Position numbers and translations under genes: made by a program. The notes below the pieces were generated by a model. That model worked only from the letters and a program-made list of their open reading frames with translations, was not told the DNA's origin and did no database searches. Shown one piece after another: positions 17,043-24,189 of a DNA stretch of 32,505 nt. Source of the stretch: Equadaptatus sp045601305 (GTDB lineage: Bacteria > Synergistota > Synergistia > Synergistales > Synergistaceae); the NCBI GenBank assembly GCA_045601305.1, contig JAZRZG010000181.1, positions 1 through 32,505 of the forward strand, written 5' to 3'. Positions within the stretch are counted from its first letter, which is position 1; every line of letters starts with the position of its first letter.

Positions 17043-18491
17043 CTATTCTCCTGCAAGCAGATTTATCAATGTTCGAGTTCCAAAAGCTGTCATTCCCTTG
17101 CAGTAATAGCCCCACGGCTTGGAAATAAAGTCTGCGCCTGCGATGTCAATGTGCACCCAAGGTATTTCGTCAGCGACAAATTCTTCAAGGAACATAGCGG
17201 CCGTTATTGCTCCGCCGTAGCGTTCTCCGCAGTTTACAACGTCTGCATAGGGACCGTGAATTGAGTCGCGGAGATTTTTGTCTGTCATCGGAAGGCGCCA
17301 AAGTCCCTCTCCCGCGCGTTTTCCTGCCGTCAGAACTTTTTCCGCGGTTTCGTCATTGTTTGAGAAAACGCCTGCCGTGGAACTTCCGAGAGCAACCGCG
17401 CAGGCTCCCGTAAGAGTCGCGATATCCACAATCATGTCCGGCTTCTGCTCGCTTGCCGCGCAAAGAGCGTCCGCAAGAGTGAGACGTCCCTCCGCGTCTG
17501 TGTTGACGACTTCAATTGTCTTGCCGTTGCGCGCCGCGAGAATATCATCAGGGCGGAATGCGCTGCCGGAGGGCATATTTTCCGCCGCGCAGATAATGAC
17601 AGTGACTTTAACGGGAAGTTTCAGCACAGCAGCCGCGCGAATGGCGCCAAGCACTGTGCAGGCACCCGTTTTGTCACCTTTCATTGTGAGCATGAAGTTT
17701 TCAGGCTTAATATCAAGCCCGCCACTGTCAAAGGTAAGCCCCTTGCCGACAAGAACTATATGCTTTTTCGCCTCTTTCGGCGCATACTGAAGTTTTATAA
17801 AACGCGGAGGATTTGCTGAGCCGCTTCCGACAGCAAGAAACGCGCCCATGCGTTCTTCGGCTATCTTCTTTTCGTCCCATATTTCACACGTCAGCCCATA
17901 CTCGTCCGCAAGTTTGAGCGCTATTGCCGCCAAGTCCGCAGGCGTGATTTTGTTTGCCGGCTCGTTTGCTATACCGCGCGCAAAGTTCTGCGCCTCCGCA
18001 AGTATCTGACCTTCACGGAGTGCCGCTTCGTCTGCGTTCACAAAGGTAACTTCAGGAACGACAAAATGATCGTCCTCTTTGTTTGTGAGATATTTGTCAA
18101 AGCGGTAGCCGGCAAGTACTGCGCCTTCCGCCGCCGCGCGGCTGTATTCAGCTTCCGTGTCGGCAAGCGTCAGTGCAACGCTTCTGCAGCCGTATTCCGC
18201 AGCCTTGCGGACTGCGTTGTAGGCTGCAGTGCGAACGTGGTCAAGCCTGTTGGCACACGTTTTTTTACCTGCGCCCGCGACGATTATAAATTTGACAGAT
18301 TTGCAGTTTACGGTAACTTTTGTAACAGTTCCGGCCTTTCCCGTAAAATTGAGGCCTGCAAGAGCTTTTTTTACATCCTGAGCCTTTGAATCGCAAAGAC
18401 TGCCGAGAGTGATTTCGTCGCAGTACGTCACAAACGCCGCCGCTTCGTAATTGCAAAGTTCAAAATTTGTGTCTGCCCGTTTAATTTCCAT
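17043..18491 (-). CDS. pepA: Leucyl aminopeptidase (M17 family)
   Basis: The 482-residue protein has the full M17 active site: metal ligands Lys250, Asp255, Asp273, Asp332 and Glu334, and catalytic Lys262 and Arg336, each exactly 20 positions before its E. coli PepA equivalent. The signature NTDAEGRL is intact. M17 enzymes are hexameric and remove N-terminal residues from peptides, which suits a peptide-fermenting organism. Cytoplasmic, no signal peptide. The N-terminal domain is less conserved, as usual. The ATG at 18491 follows GGAGG. In E. coli PepA also binds DNA; nothing here shows that role. Confidence 0.95.
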   Translation of the reverse strand: MEIKRADTNFELCNYEAAAFVTYCDEITLGSLCDSKAQDVKKALAGLNFTGKAGTVTKVTVNCKSVKFIIVAGAGKKTCANRLDHVRTAAYNAVRKAAEYGCRSVALTLADTEAEYSRAAAEGAVLAGYRFDKYLTNKEDDHFVVPEVTFVNADEAALREGQILAEAQNFARGIANEPANKITPADLAAIALKLADEYGLTCEIWDEKKIAEERMGAFLAVGSGSANPPRFIKLQYAPKEAKKHIVLVGKGLTFDSGGLDIKPENFMLTMKGDKTGACTVLGAIRAAAVLKLPVKVTVIICAAENMPSGSAFRPDDILAARNGKTIEVVNTDAEGRLTLADALCAASEQKPDMIVDIATLTGACAVALGSSTAGVFSNNDETAEKVLTAGKRAGEGLWRLPMTDKNLRDSIHGPYADVVNCGERYGGAITAAMFLEEFVADEIPWVHIDIAGADFISKPWGYYCKGMTAFGTRTLINLLAGE

Positions 18492-18530
18492 AGTACAACG
18501 CCTCCGTTGATAAATTTCGCAACCGACTTA

Positions 18531-18536
18531 ATTATA
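18531..18536 (-). promoter_or_regulatory. -10 box of the pepA promoter
   Basis: Perfect TATAAT on the reverse strand, 40 bases before the pepA start. No good -35 box is at the proper distance. Confidence 0.5.
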
Positions 18537-18565
18537 CTCTAAAAACGGTAAAATCAGCACAAAAT

Positions 18566-18587
18566 AAGCTCCGGAAATCCGGAGCTT
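18566..18587 (-). terminator. Terminator after the Synerg-CTERM hydrolase
   Basis: Stem AAGCTCCGG / CCGGAGCTT, perfect, with a 4-base loop, followed leftward by TATTTTG. It separates the hydrolase gene from pepA. Confidence 0.82.
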
Positions 18588-18640
18588 TTGCTGCTTAAAT
18601 GTGCGTTTCGCAGTAAATCGGTATTTTTTCCTGCTTACCG

Positions 18641-20167
18641 CTAACGGCCTTTCCTGTATGCGAGCCCTGCAAGCGCAAGCAGCGCCAGTATGCCGAAACC
18701 TGCGTTGCAGCCTGAGCTGCTGTCTGAATCCTCTTTCAATGAAAGGCAGTATTCATCATCCCACGCGCCCTCGTCCTTGCCGAGTTCCTGCGACTTTATC
18801 CACACCTTGCCTGCCGGAATGTCATATATGCAGGAGTGTATGGTGTGTATTGGCATTATGAGAGTGCGGAAGCCGTCTTCGTCTGTTGCCTCAGCCATTT
18901 TCGGCAAAACTGTGCTAAGTTGGTATTTTTCGCAAAGCGCAGCCGCGTTTTCCGTCGCCGACTGTAACGTTAAGCCCCATACATCTGTATCAAACGCAAA
19001 TTCGGGTACTACAGCCTTTATGGCGTTTTCCAAAACAAACATTTCCGTATTCCCCGCTACAAGTTCGTCAAAGCGGGCTACTGGGTCACTGTAAAGCTTT
19101 CCGTAAGAAGCCCTATCAAGCAGTGCGCGCATATCTTCCCTGCTGTTCACGCCAGCGTAACCTTCAGCTATTATGTTGTAGCGTTCTACACCGTGTCCGT
19201 TTCCGCGGTCAAAATTGCCTTTATCATCTACAGCGCCTGCATAGTTGCTGATTGTTGTGCGGTCAACACAGCCCTTCATGTCAAAGCCGACAGTTTTTTT
19301 CTCGCCGAGCAGCACATTAAAGTTTGTCATGTACGGTTTGTCCGAAATTTCTTTGACAAGCATTTTGTTGTCTCTGAATTCCACAATATACGTGTTATCC
19401 TTGTCGGCAATCATAATATGATATTCCGTCTGCGGATTTTCGGTCGTAACCGATGCCCAGATATTGAATTTCTGAATCTCGTCAGCAGCGTCCTTGGCAG
19501 TGGCAAAGTTATCAAGAATATATCGCGGCAGAAGAGCTACATACAGGTCTTTTTCCGTTCCTGCCAGTTCCGGTTTTGTACCTGTTGTAAGCCCTACGCC
19601 CTCTCCGCTCTGCGCCACGTTAATGTTGCAGACAACGCCTTTTTCGTTGATACCATCTATAGCGACATACGGAAGCAGCGTAAGCCACATCTCTTCTGAA
19701 ATATCACCCAAATTCAGCGGAGCCTCCCCGGCTATAATTTTGTCAAGTCTTGCTTTAGTGCAAAATTCTCCGGAAAAGAGCGACGCAACTTTATTTCCAA
19801 GTGTTCTTCCAAGCATACCGCCGTCAAGCATTATGGAAGCGTAATGTCCGCTGCCTGCCGGAGTACGAACGATGATATCCGCATACCGGTCGCAGAAAAA
19901 GTCAAAATTACGCCCGTAAAGATTATCTTTACGAACCGATGTACAACCAGATGTCGGCATAGGTTGTCCGCCGAACAGTTGCTTGCAGATTGTGTTTAAC
20001 GTTGCATAATCCGTAGTCGGCCCATATTCCGCCTCGTACAGATAACCGCCCATGCCCTTAACCTCTTTCATTGACTTAAACGGCAATTCAGCGGCAAATG
20101 CCGTATATGCCAAGGCGACCGTCAAAAGCATTGCAACCAAAGAAATACACAGTGTCCGTTTTTTCAT
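18641..20167 (-). CDS. Secreted Ntn-hydrolase-like amidase (choloylglycine hydrolase/acyltransferase type) with Synerg-CTERM signal
   Basis: This 508-residue protein has an N-terminal signal peptide (MKKRTLCISL, cleavage near residues 25-26), a linear-amide C-N hydrolase domain and a C-terminal sorting signal. The likely nucleophile is Cys75 in SGCTSVRKDNLYGRNFDF, matching the CTS...GRNFD pattern of penicillin acylases, bile-salt hydrolases and isopenicillin N acyltransferase. Since it is internal, release by self-cleavage at Gly74-Cys75 is expected (inference). The C-terminus has a Ser-rich spacer, SGCNAG, a hydrophobic helix and RKGR, the Synerg-CTERM pattern of Synergistota. The second Met (20167) is preferred because GGAGG is 7 bases before it and only 1 base before the first. 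Substrate unknown. Confidence 0.82.
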   Translation of the reverse strand: MKKRTLCISLVAMLLTVALAYTAFAAELPFKSMKEVKGMGGYLYEAEYGPTTDYATLNTICKQLFGGQPMPTSGCTSVRKDNLYGRNFDFFCDRYADIIVRTPAGSGHYASIMLDGGMLGRTLGNKVASLFSGEFCTKARLDKIIAGEAPLNLGDISEEMWLTLLPYVAIDGINEKGVVCNINVAQSGEGVGLTTGTKPELAGTEKDLYVALLPRYILDNFATAKDAADEIQKFNIWASVTTENPQTEYHIMIADKDNTYIVEFRDNKMLVKEISDKPYMTNFNVLLGEKKTVGFDMKGCVDRTTISNYAGAVDDKGNFDRGNGHGVERYNIIAEGYAGVNSREDMRALLDRASYGKLYSDPVARFDELVAGNTEMFVLENAIKAVVPEFAFDTDVWGLTLQSATENAAALCEKYQLSTVLPKMAEATDEDGFRTLIMPIHTIHSCIYDIPAGKVWIKSQELGKDEGAWDDEYCLSLKEDSDSSSGCNAGFGILALLALAGLAYRKGR

Positions 20168-20215
20168 TTCCATTCCTCCTGCAGATTTGTAATGTCCGAA
20201 GACTTAATTCGTGTT

Positions 20216-20236
20216 TAACGCTGTTGTACAGCGTTA
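20216..20236. repeat. Perfect inverted repeat in the hydrolase leader
   Basis: Arms TAACGCTG (20216-20223) and CAGCGTTA (20229-20236) around a 5-base loop. It lies within the expected 5' untranslated leader of the Synerg-CTERM hydrolase, about 50 bases before its start, so it can be an RNA hairpin or an operator. Confidence 0.6.
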
Positions 20237-20294
20237 TTACGCAGTGAAAAATACTCACGGCGGAACAATTATTAAAAATGCCTTCTTATCGGTT

Positions 20295-20300
20295 ATTATA
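20295..20300 (-). promoter_or_regulatory. -10 box for the Synerg-CTERM hydrolase
   Basis: TATAAT on the reverse strand, about 128 bases before the start codon, implying a long leader of roughly 120 bases. The -35 region is poor. Confidence 0.45.
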
Positions 20301-20437
20301 CCATCTAATCGCAACTTCGAAACTTTTTTCCGCGTGCAAATGATACAAATTTTCTGCCCAACTTTTCTTCTTCCTTGTATCTTTTGACGGTTGTCATCTG
20401 CCGCCGGCTTGCGGCAGGCAAGAGGCAAAGAACGGCT

Positions 20438-20466
20438 TTCTTTTTTTTTGTACACGGATATATAAT
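20438..20466 (+). promoter_or_regulatory. Putative promoter of the acyltransferase gene
   Basis: Perfect TATAAT at 20461-20466. The -35 region is T-rich (around 20438) without a clear TTGACA. The T9 tract between the boxes could alter spacing by slippage. Confidence 0.45.
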
Positions 20467-20529
20467 AGTGTCGGACAGAAAAGCAGACTTTTATGAATTG
20501 CAGAACTTTCAAGGATTCGGGGGACTGTA

Positions 20530-21549
20530 ATGCAGGATATGCAGAAACGATTTGAATGGATGGACCCGCTGCGGGTGATTGCCGTTTTTGCGGTAATGCT
20601 TACGCATATAGCGGCAAGAGACTGGACAAAGCTTGACGTAACAGGCGCTGTGTGGCAGATATGCAACTTTTATGACACCTTAGGCCGCTGGGCGGTACCC
20701 TGTTTTGTAATGATAAGCGGGGCAATTTTTCTCTCCCGCCCTCTTGACCTCAAAAAACTTTATTCTAAAAATCTTCTGCGCATAGCGACAGCTTTTCTGT
20801 GCTATTCGCTGTATTACGCGTATTTCGGAATTTCGCAGGACAAACCGCTGATTGAAAGAATTATTAAAGGCGCTACACATCTCTGGTACTGTTATGCGAT
20901 AGCCGGCATCTATATTTTTCTGCCGCTGCTGAAAAGAATTTCAGAGGATACAAGGCTTACGGATTATTATTTGAAAATCGCGTTTGTTTTCAAATTCCTG
21001 CTGACGACCTTTGCTTCTCTGCTTGAACTTTTCGGCTGCACAAAAGCCGCCGCAAACGGTATTCAGACTGCTTCCGGTTATTTTTACGAAGGCGCGCCGT
21101 TCGCTCTTGCGTTCTATTTTCTGCTTGGTTACAGGCTTGCGCAGACTGATTTGTCAAAGAAAACACGCAGACTCATTTATCTTGCCGGGATTGCCGGAGT
21201 TTTTTCCACGTTTTTCCTAACTTCATACGCAAGCGTATCCGCAGGCAAGGCAATCGTTTCGTTCTACCGCAATTTTACTCTCAATACTCTTTTTGCCGCA
21301 GCTGCTCTTTTTGTTTTCGGTAAATATAATCTGAAATCAGGTAAATTTATCCGTAAATTGTCTGACTGCACTTTCGGCGCATATCTTGTCCATGCGGCTT
21401 TTGACATTTGGTTCAAGCGTATGGGGATAGTTGCGGACAGTTGTCCGCTGCTTCTGATTCCGGCAATCGCGCTTGCCGTTTTTGTATGTTCTTTCGCAGT
21501 TTCGGCATTGCTTAACCAAATACCGCATGTGAAGAAATATATAGTTTAG
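20530..21549 (+). CDS. Acyltransferase 3 family membrane protein
   Basis: The 339-residue protein has about ten hydrophobic spans and the N-terminal signature of acyltransferase 3 proteins: RFEWMDPLRVIAVFAVMLTH, with Arg15 and His26 at the conserved positions. The family O-acetylates (or acylates) sugars of surface polysaccharides, peptidoglycan or antibiotics; this one is near the short WecH/YiaH type with no extracellular SGNH domain. The ATG follows GGGGG at 7 bases. It is a single gene, convergent with the symporter, and no glycan cluster lies nearby, so its acceptor is unknown. Confidence 0.9.
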   Translation: MQDMQKRFEWMDPLRVIAVFAVMLTHIAARDWTKLDVTGAVWQICNFYDTLGRWAVPCFVMISGAIFLSRPLDLKKLYSKNLLRIATAFLCYSLYYAYFGISQDKPLIERIIKGATHLWYCYAIAGIYIFLPLLKRISEDTRLTDYYLKIAFVFKFLLTTFASLLELFGCTKAAANGIQTASGYFYEGAPFALAFYFLLGYRLAQTDLSKKTRRLIYLAGIAGVFSTFFLTSYASVSAGKAIVSFYRNFTLNTLFAAAALFVFGKYNLKSGKFIRKLSDCTFGAYLVHAAFDIWFKRMGIVADSCPLLLIPAIALAVFVCSFAVSALLNQIPHVKKYIV

Positions 21550-21554
21550 AGCGA

Positions 21555-21615
21555 TTAGCTGTTCGTTATTCGCTCCTTGTGTTTTTTAACGCTTAACGTA
21601 TAACGTATTACGCTC
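21555..21615. repeat. Degenerate heptanucleotide tandem repeats (two patches)
   Basis: In the convergent gap after the acyltransferase, 21555-21575 splits into three 7-base units (TTAGCTG, TTCGTTA, TTCGCTC), and 21588-21615 into four (AACGCTT, AACGTAT twice, TACGCTC). The second patch runs over the symporter stop codon. Related 7-base patches are at 23301 and 25510. Confidence 0.6.
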
Positions 21616-22798
21616 TGAGCGTTTCTTGATCAAGTCTGCCCATGTCTGAGGCAAGCCATATAAGTTCATGCTGCGTACAGAAGATTTTTGAGGCTGTGCT
21701 TATAAATCCGCCGAGTATCATAAACATTACAAGAAAGCTTGCTGCTCCTTCCGGAAAACCTACCTGTGCGCTGAATATTGCGCAGGTGGCAAGTCGTCCG
21801 CCGACAACAGGCGGTGAGGCAAGAGCTATTGCGTAGGCTGTGATGCACATTGTCAAAAGCCATTGCAGCGTGACCGGTATGGCAAAGATTTTTGCCAGTA
21901 CCAGCGCAAGCGCGGCATACTGACAGGCAGGCGCAAATCTGAACATAACGTTGCCCATGGCAACGCCGAAATTTGACAGATTTTCGTTCACTCCGAGTTT
22001 TTCGCTGCACACTTCTATACTCGGCATTGTAGCGATAAAGGAAGAATCTGTGGTAAAGGCTATAAGTATCGGAGCTGCCTGCTTTTTCAGCAGAAGAAAC
22101 GGCGATACTCTAAATCTGAGCGATGTTATCAGCAGGCAGACAAGCATTGCCAGAAGGCACGGCATAAAAATCAGAGGCAGTACAAGCCGGAAATTGCCTG
22201 TTTCTGCTCCTCCGCTGCTCAGCGTTATTTTGTACACGCTCAGGAAAATGAAGAGATTTATCAAACTGCCTCCGATAAAGTTCATGACAAGCTGTACCAT
22301 GTCGGACAGTTGGAGCACTATTTCCGTCACGCTTTCTGTCTTTTTGCCCAAAACAAGCATACAAAGACCGTTCACAACCGCAAGGAACAACACCTGAAGC
22401 GTATTGCCCTCGGAAAAAGGCGTTATTATGTTGTTCGGCACAATTCCTGTCAAAAGTTCCATGACGTAATTGAAGTCAAGCGCGCCTTTTCCGCCGGTCT
22501 CAACAAGAAAAAACGGGCTTAACAGCAGAATAAAACTGGCAAGAAAAAGCGCGCTGTAGCACATAAATCTTGAAAGCAGTTTTTTGCCGACGGTTTCAAG
22601 CGTGGCAAGGTCTCCAACGTTGTATATGCTGCAGGACACTATCAGGAAAATAAGCGGCGAGGCAATACAGTTGATTGCGCGCATAAAGATTTTGAACAGC
22701 GGAGTTACGACAGAGCCGTTAATAAAGTTTTGCAGAGAAACGGGCAGAAACACAGACAGCCAGCCGCAGAGCATCGCAACGGCAGCAGAGGCGAACAT
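21608..22798 (-). CDS. Dicarboxylate/amino acid:cation symporter, transmembrane domain (frameshifted from its N-terminus)
   Basis: This 396-residue frame has the SLC1/DAACS fold: several spans, the TTDSSFIATMPS loop standing for the serine-rich hairpin motif, and the C-terminal substrate-binding segment. Relatives import glutamate, aspartate or C4-dicarboxylates with sodium or protons. The first ATG (22798) has no ribosome site, and the frame is open further upstream to the A8 tract at 22826-22833, where it meets the preceding frame. Adding one A there, or slipping back one base, would give a 525-residue protein from 23183. So this is either one gene with programmed or phase-variable frameshifting, a broken gene, or a homopolymer error. 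Confidence 0.8.
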   Translation of the reverse strand: MFASAAVAMLCGWLSVFLPVSLQNFINGSVVTPLFKIFMRAINCIASPLIFLIVSCSIYNVGDLATLETVGKKLLSRFMCYSALFLASFILLLSPFFLVETGGKGALDFNYVMELLTGIVPNNIITPFSEGNTLQVLFLAVVNGLCMLVLGKKTESVTEIVLQLSDMVQLVMNFIGGSLINLFIFLSVYKITLSSGGAETGNFRLVLPLIFMPCLLAMLVCLLITSLRFRVSPFLLLKKQAAPILIAFTTDSSFIATMPSIEVCSEKLGVNENLSNFGVAMGNVMFRFAPACQYAALALVLAKIFAIPVTLQWLLTMCITAYAIALASPPVVGGRLATCAIFSAQVGFPEGAASFLVMFMILGGFISTASKIFCTQHELIWLASDMGRLDQETLRA

Positions 22799-23183
22799 TT
22801 TTGCAATGCCTGAGCCTTTGCGCCGTTTTTTTTGCCGTTACCGTTACGCAGTTTTCTCCGCCGCTCCATTTCCAAACAGGAACGGTGTCATGTATTGACA
22901 GCAGTTTGTTCAGACCTGACAGTGAGTTGTCTCCCGCAAGAAACGGGTTGAAACTTGCGCAGCGAAACTGCAGAGATGCCTTTACGCTGCCGAAATGCTG
23001 CGCCGTGGCGTAGGCAAATTCCGTGTCACTGCCAAAACGCGTCTGATAGTCCCGCATTATCTTTTCCGCAGCACGCCGCCATGCCGCGGCTGTTTTCTGC
23101 TTATAGCCGAGAGAGGTCAAATCAGCATAAAGCTGTTCGCTCACGGCAGTTATATTTTCATTTGTCAGTTTCTCGTATTTCAT
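22719..23183 (-). CDS. N-terminal soluble domain of the symporter, interrupted by a frameshift
   Basis: The ATG at 23183 has GGGGTGA 8 bases before it and is the only well-initiated start of this locus; a longer frame to 23219 lacks such a site. The first 119 residues form a soluble alpha/beta segment ending in SGGENCVTVTAKK, which I recall as similar to the cytosolic extension (possibly ATPase-like in fold) on some bacterial DAACS symporters. After Lys119 the frame leaves the true product and ends in 36 Cys/Arg-rich residues that look non-native. Unshifted translation would give this 154-residue protein without any transporter. Confidence 0.65.
   Translation of the reverse strand: MKYEKLTNENITAVSEQLYADLTSLGYKQKTAAAWRRAAEKIMRDYQTRFGSDTEFAYATAQHFGSVKASLQFRCASFNPFLAGDNSLSGLNKLLSIHDTVPVWKWSGGENCVTVTAKKTAQRLRHCKNVRLCCRCDALRLAVCVSARFSAKLY
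22826..22833 (-). other. A8 tract, frameshift or slippage site in the symporter gene
   Basis: On the coding strand GCA is followed by AAA AAA A, so the zero frame presents A_AAA_AAA, a classical -1 slippery heptamer. A -1 shift joins Lys119 of the N-terminal frame to Asn-Gly-Ala-Lys and then the symporter. No strong downstream hairpin was recognised by eye. Confidence 0.7.
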
Positions 23184-23235
23184 CAACACGTCACCCCGCA
23201 GACGGCAATCTGCCCGCATGAATTCTATCCGTGCA

Positions 23236-23241
23236 ATTATA
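23236..23241 (-). promoter_or_regulatory. -10 box for the symporter gene
   Basis: TATAAT on the reverse strand, 53 bases before the ATG at 23183. The -35 region does not resemble consensus. Confidence 0.45.
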
Positions 23242-23300
23242 CATTAAAATAGGCAGATACACATTTTTCTTGTAGGAGACGGAAGGGGGAAAATTCGCAA

Positions 23301-23328
23301 GTCGGCAGTCGTTGGTCGTTGGTATTTG
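23301..23328. repeat. Degenerate heptanucleotide tandem repeat, four units
   Basis: Consecutive 7-base units GTCGGCA, GTCGTTG, GTCGTTG and GTATTTG in the gap between the symporter and the sirtuin gene. Nothing else coding is seen in the 262-base gap. Confidence 0.6.
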
Positions 23329-23388
23329 CGCTGAAAGAAAACGCCTGCTGTTCTCTGCAGTCATTTGGCTGACGGCAATAAAAATCTT

Positions 23389-23418
23389 TTGGCTAAATGC
23401 TGAACGCTAATGTATAAT
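23389..23418 (+). promoter_or_regulatory. Putative promoter of the sirtuin-folD unit
   Basis: TATAAT at 23413-23418 lies 18 bases after TTGGCT (23389-23394) and 28 bases before the sirtuin ATG. The -10 is perfect, the -35 matches four of six. Confidence 0.6.
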
Positions 23419-23445
23419 AGCAGTAAAAGCAAAGGAGGTTTTTTT

Positions 23446-24189
23446 ATGAATTGCGAAGAAGGGATCAGCTGGCTTGCCGAACGCGTAAAGACCGGAAACG
23501 TTGCGGTTTTTTCAGGCGCAGGGTTAAGCACAGAGTCAGGGTTGCAGGATTTTCGCTCACGCACAGGCTTATGGTCTGAGGCAAACCCTATGGAAATGTG
23601 TTCTATTGACGCGGTGCTTCACAATTATGACAATTTCCGCTCGTTTTACAAAGCGCGTCTTTACGTTCCCGAAAGCATAAAGCCCAATATCGGTCATAAA
23701 ATCATTGCCGAATGGGAGGAAGCAGGTTATCTCATCGGCGTTATCACACAGAATATTGACAGACTTCATCAGCGCGCCGGCTCAAAAAATGTCGCAGAGC
23801 TTCACGGCAGTATGCTGCCCGTGCGCTGTCAGAAATGCGGCAGACTGTACGACACAGACGAAGGCTTTTTGAACGGAGAACGCTGCGAATGCGGCGGAAA
23901 ACTGCGGCCGGGCATTGTGCTTTTCGGCGAAATGCTTCCTAACGAGCCGCTTGCGCTTGCCGACCGCTGGAGTTCGCGCTGTGATACCTTTATCGTTTTC
24001 GGCTCGTCTCTCACAGTTTCTCCGGCAAATTATTTTCCGCGACAGGCAAAACAGTGCGGCGCAAAGCTTGTGATAATCAACCGCGATGAAACTCCGATGG
24101 ACTGTATTGCAGACCTTGTCGTGCATGAGGGCATCGGGCAGTACCTCAAAAAAGTCAACGACAAAATCAAAGAAACGGAGAAAGACTGA
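23446..24189 (+). CDS. NAD-dependent protein deacylase, Sir2 family
   Basis: The 247-residue protein has all sirtuin motifs: GAGLSTESGLQDFRS (24-38) for NAD, TQNIDRLH (101-108), catalytic His120 in ELHG, four zinc cysteines (128, 131, 147, 149), and the GSSLTVSPAN block. Sirtuins remove acyl groups from lysine using NAD. The ATG at 23446 is chosen because AAAGGAGG precedes it by about 8 bases; the longer frame to 23410 runs through the promoter. The second zinc pair is spaced as CxC, seen in part of the family. The stop overlaps the folD start (TGATG), so the two are co-translated. Confidence 0.94.
   Translation: MNCEEGISWLAERVKTGNVAVFSGAGLSTESGLQDFRSRTGLWSEANPMEMCSIDAVLHNYDNFRSFYKARLYVPESIKPNIGHKIIAEWEEAGYLIGVITQNIDRLHQRAGSKNVAELHGSMLPVRCQKCGRLYDTDEGFLNGERCECGGKLRPGIVLFGEMLPNEPLALADRWSSRCDTFIVFGSSLTVSPANYFPRQAKQCGAKLVIINRDETPMDCIADLVVHEGIGQYLKKVNDKIKETEKD

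Larger units (their letters stand above)
20174..20529. other. 356-base divergent intergenic region
   Basis: No coding sequence is supported. It contains the leftward and rightward promoter elements and an inverted repeat listed separately, and a GC-rich patch at 20399-20416 where TGCCGC and GCGGCA are inverted. A T9 tract at 20441-20449 lies just before the acyltransferase -10 box. Confidence 0.6.
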
